Shown here in pieces: positions 31,433-40,602 of a stretch of 48,203 nt of DNA (its first letter is position 1; the number at the start of each line of letters is the position of its first letter). The stretch lies in contig JAPPNP010000064.1 in assembly GCA_028873795.1 (NCBI GenBank), positions 1 through 48,203 of the forward strand, given 5' to 3'. The stretch comes from Chloroflexota bacterium (GTDB lineage: Bacteria > Chloroflexota > UBA11872). The notes below the pieces were generated by a model, which searched no databases, was not told the DNA's origin, and saw only the letters and a program-made list of their open reading frames with translations. The position numbers and the translations under genes are program-made.

Positions 31433-32197
31433 ATGTCTCTTTCCGACAGCTTGCGACTCGACGGCCGCCGTGCGTTGGTCACCGGCGCTAGCCGTGGGAT
31501 CGGGCGGGCGATCGCCGAGGCGTTCGCCGACGCGGGCGCGGACGTGGCGCTGGCCGCGAGAACCGTGTCCGACCTCGAGACGGTTGCCGCGGCAGTCGAG
31601 GCGCGCGGGCGGCGCGCGGTGGTGCTGCCGCTCGACGTGCGGGACGTGGCCGCCGTCGAGGAGTCTGTGGTCAAGGCCGGCGAGGCGCTTGGCGGGCTCG
31701 ACATCCTGGTGAACAACGCGGGCGTCTACTTCCACACCACCGTTGACGACTTGACGCCGGATCAGTTTCAGCTCGTGCTCGACGTGAACCTGCGCGCCGC
31801 CGTGTTCGCCATGCAGGCGGCGCGACCGTTGATGCAGGCGGGCGGCGGCGGAGTGGTGATCAACATCAGCTCGGTCGCCGCGGACAAGGGCGGCCCCAAC
31901 GTCTACGGCGCCAGCAAGGCGGCGCTGGAGAGCTTCACCCGCGGCGCCGATCGCGACTGGGCGACGGACAACATCCGCTGCGTGGCGATTGCGCCGGGGA
32001 TGATCGACACGGAGATGGAGGCCGAGTTCCTGGCCGACCCGGCGCGCATCGACCCGATCATCTCGACCACCGCCCGCCGCCGCGTGGCCCAGCCGGCCGA
32101 GGTGGCAGCCGCGGCCGTGTATCTGGCGTCGCAGGCGGCCGACTTCGTCAGCGGCACCGTGCTCGACGTCGACGGCGGCCGGAGCGCGAATTACTAG
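31433..32197 (+). CDS. SDR-family oxidoreductase
   Basis: 254 residues of a classical short-chain dehydrogenase: TGASRGIGRAIA (cofactor binding), NNAGVYF, ISSVAADKGGPNVYGASKAA with catalytic Ser-Tyr-x-x-x-Lys, and PGMIDTEM. Arg after the TGxxxGxG (AARTV in the second strand) leans toward NADP(H). An alternative ATG four codons upstream (31421) exists; neither has a strong ribosome-binding site. It is followed after 2 bases by a second SDR gene and these probably form one transcript. The substrate, probably a sugar or hydroxy acid, is not known. Confidence 0.9.
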   Translation: MSLSDSLRLDGRRALVTGASRGIGRAIAEAFADAGADVALAARTVSDLETVAAAVEARGRRAVVLPLDVRDVAAVEESVVKAGEALGGLDILVNNAGVYFHTTVDDLTPDQFQLVLDVNLRAAVFAMQAARPLMQAGGGGVVINISSVAADKGGPNVYGASKAALESFTRGADRDWATDNIRCVAIAPGMIDTEMEAEFLADPARIDPIISTTARRRVAQPAEVAAAAVYLASQAADFVSGTVLDVDGGRSANY

Positions 32198-32199
32198 CC

Positions 32200-32955
32200 A
32201 TGCGGGACGCCTTCTCGCTTGCCGGTCGCCGGGCGTTGATCACAGGCGCGAGCCGCGGAATCGGTCGCGGCATCGCCCTGGCGTTCGCCGAGGCCGGCGC
32301 CGACGTTACCGTTGCGGCGACCGATGCCAGGAAGCTTGACGACGTGGCCGCGGAGGCGCGGCGGCGTGGAGTTGCCGCACACGCGCTAGCCGTTGATCTC
32401 ACGGACGTTGATGCGGTGCTGGATATGGTCGACCAGGCTCATGCGGCGATGGGCGGGCTCGACGTGCTGGTCAACAACGCGGCCGTCCACGGGGGCGATG
32501 CCGCCAGCGACACTTCCGTTGAGGAATACGAGCGCCTCGTCAACGTTAACCTGCGGGCGCCCGTGTTCGCCGCGCAGCGGGCGGCGAAGTACATGCGGGC
32601 CGCGGGCGGGGGCGTGATCGTGAATATCAGCTCGACGGCCGCGGTCCGGGGTCTCGGTGTCTATGGCGCGGTGAAGGCCGGGCTCGAGTCGCTCACGGAG
32701 GGCCTGGCGCGATCCTGGGGGCCTGACGGCATTCGCGTGGTGGCGATTCAACCGGGACTCATAAGCACCGACGCGACGGCGTCCCTGGAGCAGGACCCCG
32801 AGCGGCTCGAACGCTTCCTGAGCCAAACGCACTTACGGCGCATCGGCCAACCACGCGACGTGGCGGGCGCGGCAGTCTTCCTGGCCTCGGACGCCGCCAG
32901 CTTCATCACGGGTGTCGTGCTCCCGGTTTCGGGTGGCCGGGTCTACAAGCTCTAG
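32200..32955 (+). CDS. SDR-family oxidoreductase, second of a tandem pair
   Basis: 251 residues. TGASRGIGRGIA, NNAAVHGGD, NISSTAAVRGLGVYGAVKAGL with the catalytic Ser-Tyr-Lys set, and IQPGLISTDAT. It resembles the preceding SDR over its whole length, especially around the cofactor site, so the pair is probably an old duplication. It starts 2 bases after the preceding stop codon. The C-terminus is GGRVYKL. The substrate is not known. Confidence 0.9.
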   Translation: MRDAFSLAGRRALITGASRGIGRGIALAFAEAGADVTVAATDARKLDDVAAEARRRGVAAHALAVDLTDVDAVLDMVDQAHAAMGGLDVLVNNAAVHGGDAASDTSVEEYERLVNVNLRAPVFAAQRAAKYMRAAGGGVIVNISSTAAVRGLGVYGAVKAGLESLTEGLARSWGPDGIRVVAIQPGLISTDATASLEQDPERLERFLSQTHLRRIGQPRDVAGAAVFLASDAASFITGVVLPVSGGRVYKL

Positions 32956-32968
32956 GCCGACCAACGCC

Positions 32969-32974
32969 TATAAT
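32969..32974 (+). promoter_or_regulatory. -10 box of the gatCAB operon
   Basis: A perfect TATAAT, 31 bases before the gatC ATG. No matching -35 hexamer at 16-18 bases. Confidence 0.5.
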
Positions 32975-33005
32975 TCGGCTCGGTTCGCCCTATCCCGAAA
33001 TCCCC

Positions 33006-33296
33006 ATGATTGACCGCGAGCAAGTGGTGCACGTCGCGGCCCTGGCGCGCCTGGCGCTGTCGGACGCCGAGATCGACCGCATGCAGGCCGACTTGCAGCA
33101 AATCCTGCAGGCGTTCGAGGCGCTCAACGCGCTCGACGTGTCCGACGTCGCGCCCACGGCGCAGGTGATTCCCCTGGCGACCGTGGAGCGGCCCGACACC
33201 ACCGAAGCGCCGCTCTCGCACGACGACGTGATGCGCAACGCCCCGCGCGTCGAGCGGGACCAGATTCGCGTTCCGGCCGTGCTGACGGAGGACTAG
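33006..33296 (+). CDS. gatC: Asp-tRNA(Asn)/Glu-tRNA(Gln) amidotransferase subunit C
   Basis: 96 residues, the usual size. VVHVAALARLALSDAEID and ALDVSDVAPTAQ are typical, and the C-terminus includes the conserved APLSHDDVMRNAPRVE. GatC clamps GatA to GatB. It is first in gatC-gatA-gatB, which amidates misacylated Glu-tRNA(Gln) and/or Asp-tRNA(Asn), so the organism probably lacks at least one direct charging enzyme. Confidence 0.93.
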   Translation: MIDREQVVHVAALARLALSDAEIDRMQADLQQILQAFEALNALDVSDVAPTAQVIPLATVERPDTTEAPLSHDDVMRNAPRVERDQIRVPAVLTED

Positions 33297-33335
33297 CCGG
33301 CGTGCCTAACGGGCCGGCGTGTGCGGGAGCCCTCG

Positions 33336-34805
33336 GTGTCTGACGATCTCTTTCGGCTCACCGTCACCGAGGCTTCGAGCGCGCTGGAGGCGGGAGATAT
33401 CTCGTCCGTCGATCTCACCGGCAGCGTGCTGGACCGCATTGACGCCGTCGACGCGCGCACCGGCGCCTTCCTGCTGGTTACCGCCGACGCGGCGATCGAC
33501 CAGGCGCGGGAGGCGGATGCTCGGCGCAAAACGGGCGACGCCAATCCGCTGCTGGGCATTCCGCTGGCGATCAAGGACGTGCTCTGCACCGACGGGGTCG
33601 CGACAACCTGTGCCTCACGCATCCTGGAAGGGTTCGTGCCGCCATACGACGCCACGGTCGTCGCGCGGCTCAAGGCTGCCGGGGCCGTGCTGGTCGGCAA
33701 GACCAACATGGATGAGTTCGCCATGGGTTCGTCGAACGAGAACTCCGGCTACCACCCGGTGCGCAATCCGTGGGACTTGTCGCGGGTGCCGGGAGGATCG
33801 AGTGGCGGATCGGCGGCGGCGGTCGCGGCGGATGAATGCCTGGCGGCGCTGGGCTCGGACACCGGCGGCAGCGTGCGACAACCCGCGGCGCTGTGCGGCT
33901 GCGTGGGACTGAAGCCCACCTACGGACGCGTGTCGCGCTTCGGGCTGGTGGCCTTCGCGTCATCGCTCGACCAGGTCGGTCCGCTGGCCAAATCGGTGCG
34001 CGACGCGGCGGTGCTGCTGTCGGCCATCTCCGGGCACGACTCGCGCGACGCCACGTCGCTGCCGGAGCCGGTGCCGGACTATGCCGCGATGCTTGACGGC
34101 TCCGTCGAAGGCCTGCGAATTGGAGTGGCGCCCGAGTACTTCGGGGAGGGCATCGACGCGGGCGTGAGCGCGGCGGTGCGCGAGGCGATTGGGGTGCTGG
34201 AGACCAACGGCGCCGAGCTTCGCGAGATCACGCTGCCGCACACCGAATACGCGCTGCCGGTCTACTACGTCATCGCCCCCTCGGAGGCCAGCGCCAACCT
34301 GGCCCGTTACAACGGCGTGAAGTACGGCCTTTCAGACCCGCAGGCGGTTGACGTGGACGAGATGATGGCCACGGTGCGCGCGCGAGGCTTTGGCGCCGAG
34401 GTCAAGCGACGCATCATGCTGGGGACGTTCGCGTTGTCGTCGGGCTACTACGACGCCTACTACCTGCGCGCCCAGAAGATTCGCACGCTGATCAAGCAGG
34501 ATTTCGACACGGCCTTCGAATCGGTGGACGTGATTGCCGCGCCGACCTCGCCCACGACGGCGTTCGACCTTGGCGGGCGCACCGCCGATCCGCTGGCGAT
34601 GTACCGGGCCGACGTGCTGACCCTGCCGGCGTCGCTAGCCGGCTTGGCGGCCGTCAGCGTGCCGTGCGGCTTCGTGGACGGATTGCCCGTGGGTCTGCAG
34701 CTCATCGCCCCGCCGCTGCACGAGGCGCGCCTGTTGCGGGCAGCCGACGCCTATGAGCGGCTCCGGCCGGCGTGGCCGGCGCCGCGGCAGGCGGTCGAGG
34801 CATGA
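33336..34805 (+). CDS. gatA: Asp-tRNA(Asn)/Glu-tRNA(Gln) amidotransferase subunit A
   Basis: 489 residues. Amidase signature [14 protein letters not shown] with catalytic cis-Ser and Ser nucleophile, and Lys80 in PLAIKDVL complete the Ser-Ser-Lys triad. It releases ammonia from glutamine. GTG 33336 is chosen: GGGAG is 6 bases upstream. A GTG five codons earlier is possible but has a poor ribosome-binding site. It overlaps gatB by 4 bases. Confidence 0.94.
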   Translation: MSDDLFRLTVTEASSALEAGDISSVDLTGSVLDRIDAVDARTGAFLLVTADAAIDQAREADARRKTGDANPLLGIPLAIKDVLCTDGVATTCASRILEGFVPPYDATVVARLKAAGAVLVGKTNMDEFAMGSSNENSGYHPVRNPWDLSRVPGGSSGGSAAAVAADECLAALGSDTGGSVRQPAALCGCVGLKPTYGRVSRFGLVAFASSLDQVGPLAKSVRDAAVLLSAISGHDSRDATSLPEPVPDYAAMLDGSVEGLRIGVAPEYFGEGIDAGVSAAVREAIGVLETNGAELREITLPHTEYALPVYYVIAPSEASANLARYNGVKYGLSDPQAVDVDEMMATVRARGFGAEVKRRIMLGTFALSSGYYDAYYLRAQKIRTLIKQDFDTAFESVDVIAAPTSPTTAFDLGGRTADPLAMYRADVLTLPASLAGLAAVSVPCGFVDGLPVGLQLIAPPLHEARLLRAADAYERLRPAWPAPRQAVEA

Positions 34806-36268
34806 CGCTGGATTCCGGGTACCGCGTGGTCATCGGCCTCGAGACCCACGTGCAGCTCAAGACGGCCAGCAAGATGTTCTGTCGCACCAGCGCGGCCTAC
34901 GCCTCCGCGCCGCCGAACACGCTGGTGTGCCCGATCTGCCTGGGGATGCCCGGGGTGCTGCCCGTGATCAACGCCAAGGCGGTGGACCTGACGATCATGA
35001 CGGGCCTGGCCCTGCATAGCGAGATTCCGCCGCATGCGAAGTTCGACCGCAAGAACTATGCCTATCCAGACCTGATGAAGTGGTATCAGATTTCACAATA
35101 CGACCTGCCGCTCTGCGTCGGCGGCTGGCTGGAGATCAACGCGGACGGCGAGACGCGGCGTATCAACATCACCCGCGTCCACCTGGAAGAGGACACGGCC
35201 AAGCTCACCCACGTGGTGGGCGAAGACGGCCAGCCGGCGAGCTTGATCGACGTGAATCGCTCCGGCGTGCCGCTGATGGAGATCGTGAGCGAGCCGGACA
35301 TCACCAGCGCCGCCGAAGCGATGGCCTACGGTCTCAAGCTGCGCAACATCCTGCGCTGGCTGGGCGTCTCAACGGCCAACATGCAGGACGGCGCGCTGCG
35401 GATCGACGCCAACATTTCGGTGTGGCCGAGCGACGCGGAGATTGGCAACGCCAAGGTGGAAGTCAAGAACATGAACTCGTTCCGTGCGCTGGGCCAGGCG
35501 CTGGACTTCGAGATCGAACGCCAGATCGCGCTCTACGAACGCGGCGAGCGCCTGGTGCAGGAAACCCGCGGCTGGGATGAAACCGCGTCCCGCACCGTGC
35601 CCCAGCGCACGAAGGAATATGCCCACGACTATCGTTATTTCCCCGAGCCCGACTTGCCGCCGCTGATCATCACGCGGGAGCGCGTGGAAGGCCTGACGGC
35701 GAGAATGCCCGTGTTGCCGGATGCCGTGCGACAGCGGCTCGTGGGCGAGTTGGGCGTGGCGCCGACGGATGCTGATGAGCTGATCGAAGATCGCGATCTG
35801 ACCGCCTATACCCTCGACGTCGTCGAGCGCCACGGCGGGCCGGCGGCGGAGGTCGTGACGTGGGTGCTGCAGGACGTGCGGCGCTTGCTCAACGCGCGGG
35901 AGCTGGACTCGCATGACATGCCGATTGCCGCGGCATCGATGGCGCAGCTGCTGGATCTGCGGGCCAAGGGCGACCTCAGCAGCACCATGGCCGGCACGGT
36001 GCTCGAAGAGATGTTCGCCACCGGCAAGTCGCCGGACGAGATCGTGTCCGCCCGAGGTCGGCAGATCAGTGATACCGATGCGCTTGTCGAGATTGCCCGG
36101 GAGGTTATGGCCGCCAACCCCCAGGCGGTGGCGGACTACCATGCAGGCAAGGATCGCGCGATTCAGTTCTTGATGGGCCAGGTGATGCGTCGCACGCGCG
36201 GCCAGGCTAATCCGGGCAAGGTGACCGAGCTGCTTCGCGTTGAGCTGGCCGACGACGGCGGCGAATGA
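34802..36268 (+). CDS. gatB: Asp-tRNA(Asn)/Glu-tRNA(Gln) amidotransferase subunit B
   Basis: 488 residues. [16 protein letters not shown] at the start, the kinase-like cradle [49 protein letters not shown] and [13 protein letters not shown], followed by the helical and YqeY tail. It binds the misacylated tRNA and phosphorylates its carboxylate. The ATG overlaps the gatA TGA. The next gene starts 16 bases downstream and may share the transcript. Confidence 0.95.
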   Translation: MTLDSGYRVVIGLETHVQLKTASKMFCRTSAAYASAPPNTLVCPICLGMPGVLPVINAKAVDLTIMTGLALHSEIPPHAKFDRKNYAYPDLMKWYQISQYDLPLCVGGWLEINADGETRRINITRVHLEEDTAKLTHVVGEDGQPASLIDVNRSGVPLMEIVSEPDITSAAEAMAYGLKLRNILRWLGVSTANMQDGALRIDANISVWPSDAEIGNAKVEVKNMNSFRALGQALDFEIERQIALYERGERLVQETRGWDETASRTVPQRTKEYAHDYRYFPEPDLPPLIITRERVEGLTARMPVLPDAVRQRLVGELGVAPTDADELIEDRDLTAYTLDVVERHGGPAAEVVTWVLQDVRRLLNARELDSHDMPIAAASMAQLLDLRAKGDLSSTMAGTVLEEMFATGKSPDEIVSARGRQISDTDALVEIAREVMAANPQAVADYHAGKDRAIQFLMGQVMRRTRGQANPGKVTELLRVELADDGGE

Positions 36269-36284
36269 GGCGGGGACGGGCACG

Positions 36285-37553
36285 ATGAACTCGGCGGAAA
36301 CGACCAGTCCCGAACCCAACGCCTACGAAACGGCGCTGCGCCAATTCGACGAGGCAGCGGAGATTCTCGATCTGGACGCCGACGTGCGCGAGATTCTGCG
36401 CCGACCCAAGCGTGAGCTGGTCGTCAACTTTCCCGTGGAAATGGACGACGGCGGGACCCGCATGTTTCGCGGATATCGCGTCCACCACAACATCACGCGA
36501 GGACCCGCCAAGGGCGGCATCCGCTATCACCCCATGGCAGACCTCGACGAGGTGCGGGCGCTGGCCATGTGGATGACCTGGAAGTGCGCCGTGATGAATC
36601 TGCCCTATGGCGGCGCGAAGGGCGGCGTCGAGGTCGATCCGCACCGGCTCAGCCTGGCGGAGCTGGAGAACCTGACGCGACGGTATGCCAGCGAGATTTC
36701 CGTGCTGATCGGTCCGGAGTTCGATATCCCGGCGCCGGACATGGGCACCAACGCCCAGGTGATGGCCTGGATCATGGACACGATTTCCATGCACGCGGGC
36801 CACTCGATCCCCGCGGTGGTCACGGGCAAGCCGGTGGCGGTCGGCGGGTCGGAAGGACGGGCCTCGGCCACGTCTCGCGGGATGCTGGAAGTGACCCTTG
36901 GGATGTTGAAGCGTCAGGGGCGCGATCCGCAGGGCTTGCGGGTGGCGGTGCAGGGCGCGGGGAACGTGGGGATGGGCGCGGTGCGTCTATTCGATGAAGC
37001 CGGCTTCACCATCGTGGCCGTGAGCGACAGCGAGGGCGGCGCCATTCGCGAAACGGGGCTCGATGCCGCGGCCGTCGCGCGGCACGGCGCCGGCGGCGGA
37101 CTGATGAAAGATCTGCCGGACGCCGACCGGATCAGCAATCGCGAGTTGCTCGAACTTCCCGTGGACATCCTGGCGCCGGCGGCCATCGAGGGACAGCTGA
37201 CCTCCGCCAACGCCTCGCAGGTCAAGGCGGCGATGATCGTCGAGGGAGCGAACGGTCCGACGACGCCGGCGGCGGATGCCGAGTTTGCCGATCGCGGGAT
37301 CACCGTGATCCCGGACATCCTGGCCAACGCCGGCGGTGTGACGGTGTCCTATTTCGAGTGGGTGCAGGACCTGCAGCAGTTTTTCTGGACCGAAGACGAG
37401 ATCAACGCGCGGCTGGGCCGCCAAATGCGGGACGCGCTTGCCAGCGTCGCCGCTACCGCCGAGGAATCAGGCGTCACCTTGCGCCAGGCCGCGCATATGC
37501 TGGCCATCTCCCGCGTGGCCGAAGCCACGCGGCTGCGGGGCATCTACCCCTAG
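36285..37553 (+). CDS. gdhA: Glutamate dehydrogenase
   Basis: 422 residues, the size of the small hexameric enzyme. RVHHNITRGPAKGGIRYHP, WKCAVMNLPYGGAKGGVEVD (catalytic Lys), DIPAPDMGTNAQVMAW and the nucleotide-binding AVQGAGNVGMGAVRLF are seen. It interconverts glutamate with 2-oxoglutarate and ammonium. It follows gatB by 16 bases; both deal with glutamate/glutamine nitrogen. GGGGACGGG precedes the ATG. NAD or NADP preference cannot be decided by eye. Confidence 0.94.
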   Translation: MNSAETTSPEPNAYETALRQFDEAAEILDLDADVREILRRPKRELVVNFPVEMDDGGTRMFRGYRVHHNITRGPAKGGIRYHPMADLDEVRALAMWMTWKCAVMNLPYGGAKGGVEVDPHRLSLAELENLTRRYASEISVLIGPEFDIPAPDMGTNAQVMAWIMDTISMHAGHSIPAVVTGKPVAVGGSEGRASATSRGMLEVTLGMLKRQGRDPQGLRVAVQGAGNVGMGAVRLFDEAGFTIVAVSDSEGGAIRETGLDAAAVARHGAGGGLMKDLPDADRISNRELLELPVDILAPAAIEGQLTSANASQVKAAMIVEGANGPTTPAADAEFADRGITVIPDILANAGGVTVSYFEWVQDLQQFFWTEDEINARLGRQMRDALASVAATAEESGVTLRQAAHMLAISRVAEATRLRGIYP

Positions 37554-37569
37554 GGGCGCCGCGCCTGAG

Positions 37570-38100
37570 CTAGTTGGTTGCGCCGTCCCGCACGGCCTGC
37601 CATGAAAACGGGCGGCCATCGTCAAAAACCGCTCCGACGTCGGCAAACGCGTCGCGCCCTTCGTCGGCGGGGTTGTAGAGCTGCGTGGGCGAGTTGAGCA
37701 AGACGGCGGGCTTGTCGCCAGTCACCATGAAGCCGTGCTGGACGAGGCGGGGGATCAGGACGCAGTGTTGGGCATCGTCGCCCGCGATCTCGCCGAGCGG
37801 CAGCAAGTCGAGCGTTCCCCGCGTTGGCGACTCGGGCCGTCCGTCCCACAGGGCAAGTACGATCGAACCGGCCGCGACGATGAAGCGGTCTTCCTGGTGT
37901 CGGTGAACGTGCCACTCGTCTTCGTCGCGGGCCAGACCGGCCGGAGTGACCGAGTAATACGTTTGGGCGAACGCCCGCGTGTTCGCGTCGTAGATGTCGG
38001 GCCAATCGGTCCGAAGGATTTCGACAAGTGTTCCCGACTCGTCCCGATTGACACGCAGCGGCCGCGCCACGGCGTCACGTATTCGAAGCCGAAACCGCAC
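37570..38100 (-). CDS. dTDP-4-dehydrorhamnose 3,5-epimerase-like cupin
   Basis: 176 residues. TYYSVTPAGLARDEDEWHVH, HQEDRFIVAAGSIVLALWD and LIPRLVQHGFMVTGDKPAVL follow the pattern of RmlC-like sugar epimerases: the HxH histidine pair (WHVHRHQEDRF) and a GHGF-type HG. The GTG at 38100 is chosen: GAGGAG lies 4 bases upstream, while the open frame before it lacks family sequence. No other rhamnose synthesis genes are near. It is convergent with the glutamate dehydrogenase gene. Epimerase activity is inferred only from resemblance. Confidence 0.75.
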   Translation of the reverse strand: MRFRLRIRDAVARPLRVNRDESGTLVEILRTDWPDIYDANTRAFAQTYYSVTPAGLARDEDEWHVHRHQEDRFIVAAGSIVLALWDGRPESPTRGTLDLLPLGEIAGDDAQHCVLIPRLVQHGFMVTGDKPAVLLNSPTQLYNPADEGRDAFADVGAVFDDGRPFSWQAVRDGATN

Positions 38101-38163
38101 CGCGCTCCTCGTCTGCCATGCCTGGGCATTCAGTGTAGGCGAAGCCGGGCAGTCACGATGTAC

Positions 38164-38195
38164 TTGACATATGTAACGTGTGGGAGTGCTAGCAT
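38164..38195 (+). promoter_or_regulatory. Candidate promoter with ACATATGT palindrome
   Basis: TTGACA (38164-38169) and TGCTAGCAT (TGn plus TAGCAT, 38187-38195). The 20-base spacing is longer than usual, so the match is uncertain. The 8-base palindrome ACATATGT overlaps the -35 and could be a repressor site. It stands upstream of the small gene at 38228. Confidence 0.35.
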
Positions 38196-38227
38196 GCACA
38201 GGCGACGTTGGGACAGGTCAGGCACCG

Positions 38228-38572
38228 ATGCCTCGCACAAGTCCGAGCCCTGCGCGAATGTCGTATCAGCGGAGGCGGCGCGTACGGGATAGCGCCATGC
38301 GCATGGTGCGCACGATTGAGGCCGAGTATCCGGACCTGCGCGTCACCATCGACGTGGACTCCGTGGATGGTGAAGACGCCTTCGTCTGGATCGAGGTCCT
38401 GCGCGGACTGCGGCCTGCCAGTCTTGCCGCCTTCGTTGACCGATTGGCGCGACAGTGCGCCAGTCGAACCGGCTTCTGGATCGTGCCGCGGATCATCAGC
38501 ACGAGCGTGGAGCCCAAGCCGGAGATCCGACTTCGACCGCGGGTCAGCTCCGCCCGACCCTCTGTGACCTAG
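38228..38572 (+). CDS. Small hypothetical protein
   Basis: 114 residues, not recognised. The N-terminal part is very basic (ARMSYQRRRRVRD); the middle (RTIEAEYPDLRVTIDVDSVD, then GEDAFVWIEVLRGL) looks like alternating beta-strands and helices, and hydrophobic residues are well distributed, so it is probably coding. The ends are Arg/Ser/Pro-rich. Possible starts are 38228, 38258 and 38297; none has a good ribosome-binding site. It lies between two genes that read leftward and is the only rightward gene there. Confidence 0.5.
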   Translation: MPRTSPSPARMSYQRRRRVRDSAMRMVRTIEAEYPDLRVTIDVDSVDGEDAFVWIEVLRGLRPASLAAFVDRLARQCASRTGFWIVPRIISTSVEPKPEIRLRPRVSSARPSVT

Positions 38573-38575
38573 CGG

Positions 38576-39745
38576 CTATTCGCTCAGCTCGTCGATCGCG
38601 ACCCGCTTGCCGCTGGCGTGCGACTCATAGGCGGCATGCACGATCTCCACGGCGCGGCGTCCGACGTCACCCGGCGATGAGTTGCGGTCGGTGAGTCCGA
38701 GGGTCAGCTCGACCAGCTCGTGCGGGGGGCCGTCGCAGCGATAGGCGCCGTCGTCCTCGCCGACGGCCAACTCCTGGTTGTCGCCGTCATCCTGAAACAC
38801 GGCGAGCCGCGCGCGGTCGATGTCGTAGAGCAGCGCGCCCTCGCTGCCGAAAATGCGCAGATCGAGCTGAAATCGCGCGCCCACGGGGACCCCGGCGGTG
38901 CCCGATACGGACGCAATGGCGCCGCCGCGAAAATTCACCGTCAGGGCGTTGTGCAAATCGATCCGGGCGCCGCCGTCGGCCATGGCCGCGTAGACCGCCT
39001 CGGGTACCAGGTCGGTCAGCCAGGTGAGCAGACCGAGCGCATGGCTGAGCTGCGCCTGCCCGTAGCCACCGTGTGAGAGCTCGGGATCCGTGTAGTTGTC
39101 GAATTCCGGCGCGACGAGCGGCGGCTCGCCGAATCGAAAAGCGGTGCCCATGAAGAATTCCTTGGACGGCGACCCCATGTGACAGGCCACGTGCTGAACC
39201 GTTCCGATTACGCCGCTGTCCATCAACTGCTTGGCGCGGACGGTGAGCGGACGATGGTGCCAGCCATACGACACGAGCAGATGGCGCCCGGCATCGCGCG
39301 CCAGCGCGACGAGGCGGCGCGCGTCGGCGGCGCGGGTGCACATGGGCTTCTCCACGAGCACGTGACAGCCGGCGTTCAATGCGGCCGCGGCATGCGCGAA
39401 GTGGAGGCGATGCGGCGAGGCGACGACGACCGCGTCGAGGCCTTGGCCGAGGAGGTCGTCGACATCCGGCGTCGCATGCGTGAAGCCGAAATGCCGTTGC
39501 ACCCGCGCGAGCACGGCGGCATCCAGGCCGCACACGGCCACCATCTCGACATCGTTCCTGGCGGCCAGGAGCGGCATGTGATTGGTGGTGGCCCACCAGC
39601 CGGCCCCGATGAAGCCGAGCCGCGCCTTGCGGCTGGGATGCTGCGGCCGACGCGCCGCCTCCATGATCATCTCGTCGGAGAGAATGCCGACGTCCGTGCT
39701 GGAGGCCTCCGTATTCGATGCGTCCGCGCCGGTTGAAGCTGTCAT
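38576..39745 (-). CDS. Gfo/Idh/MocA-family oxidoreductase
   Basis: 389 residues. A 35-residue N-terminal tail with Ser/Thr/Ala precedes the Rossmann motif GFIGAGWWA, then VVVASPHRLHFAHAAAALNAG and the signature EKPMCT with its catalytic Lys. The C-terminal half has the beta-sheet domain typical of the family. It oxidises or reduces sugar or inositol derivatives using NAD(P). The ATG overlaps the stop of the aldo-keto reductase gene by 4 bases, so the two act together. Confidence 0.9.
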   Translation of the reverse strand: MTASTGADASNTEASSTDVGILSDEMIMEAARRPQHPSRKARLGFIGAGWWATTNHMPLLAARNDVEMVAVCGLDAAVLARVQRHFGFTHATPDVDDLLGQGLDAVVVASPHRLHFAHAAAALNAGCHVLVEKPMCTRAADARRLVALARDAGRHLLVSYGWHHRPLTVRAKQLMDSGVIGTVQHVACHMGSPSKEFFMGTAFRFGEPPLVAPEFDNYTDPELSHGGYGQAQLSHALGLLTWLTDLVPEAVYAAMADGGARIDLHNALTVNFRGGAIASVSGTAGVPVGARFQLDLRIFGSEGALLYDIDRARLAVFQDDGDNQELAVGEDDGAYRCDGPPHELVELTLGLTDRNSSPGDVGRRAVEIVHAAYESHASGKRVAIDELSE

Positions 39746-40566
39746 ACGCGGATGGCGTCCAGCATCTGCCGGTGATCCGCGGTGAGCGTCCAGCCGGCGG
39801 CGCCGCAGAGCTCGTCCACGCGCGCCGGCCGCTCCGTCTTGGGAATTGCCATCACGCGGTCGTGGTCCAGCAGCCAGCGGATCGCGACTTGCGCCGGGGT
39901 CTTGCCGGACGCCTCGGCGACTTGTCGGACGACCTCCGCATCGGATCCGGTCACGACGCGTCCCAGCGCCAGCGGCGCAAAGGCGATGACGGTGATGTCG
40001 TTGGCCTGGCAGTAGGGCAAGACCTCCGCTTCGATTCGTCGGTCGAGCACGCTGTAGGGCACTTGGTTCGAGACCAGCGGGGAGGTTTCCAGGGCGTCCT
40101 GGGCGTCCGCCATTTGCTGGACGCTGAAGTTGCTGACGCCGATGTAGCGAATCACGCCGTCGGCGACGAGTTGTTCCATGGCGCGCATGGTCTCGGTGAT
40201 GGGAATGGTCTCGCTGGGCGAGTGAATCTGGTAGAGATCGATGGCGTCGATTCCCAGCCGTTCGCGGCTGGCGAGGGCATGGGAAATCACGCAGTCGTAG
40301 CGCAGATTCTGCGCACTCACCTTGGTGGCCACGAACGCGGATGCGCCGGCTTCCCGCAGCTCGCGGCAAACGATGCGCTCGGCGGCGCCCGGCTCGTCGC
40401 CAACGGCGTTGTACGACTCGGCCGTGTCGATGAGGTTGGCGCCAAGCTCGATGGCGCGTCCGAGCACGCCCGGCTCGCCGTGGTAGCGAGCGGTGCCGAA
40501 CCCGATGCTCGGGATCATTTCGTCGGTGGGCCCGAGGGGGACGTATTCCATGCGAATCCTGCTCAT
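39742..40566 (-). CDS. Aldo-keto reductase
   Basis: 274 residues. A TIM barrel with the AKR catalytic set: Asp and Tyr in IDTAESYN, Lys in FVATKVS and His in LYQIHSPSETI. IGVSNFSVQQ and IPKTERPARVDEL (NADPH-binding end) are seen. It may reduce or oxidise a sugar, in step with the overlapping Gfo/Idh/MocA gene. The ATG at 40566 may be replaced by one five codons later. Substrate unknown. Confidence 0.9.
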   Translation of the reverse strand: MSRIRMEYVPLGPTDEMIPSIGFGTARYHGEPGVLGRAIELGANLIDTAESYNAVGDEPGAAERIVCRELREAGASAFVATKVSAQNLRYDCVISHALASRERLGIDAIDLYQIHSPSETIPITETMRAMEQLVADGVIRYIGVSNFSVQQMADAQDALETSPLVSNQVPYSVLDRRIEAEVLPYCQANDITVIAFAPLALGRVVTGSDAEVVRQVAEASGKTPAQVAIRWLLDHDRVMAIPKTERPARVDELCGAAGWTLTADHRQMLDAIRV

Positions 40567-40602
40567 TGCCGCAGCCGCCGAAGCCTAGTGTAAGGCCGCC
40601 CG

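Noticed and set aside
36269-36284. Terminator or riboswitch between gatB and the glutamate dehydrogenase gene
   Set aside because: The gap is only 16 bases and holds the ribosome-binding site; there is no room for either.
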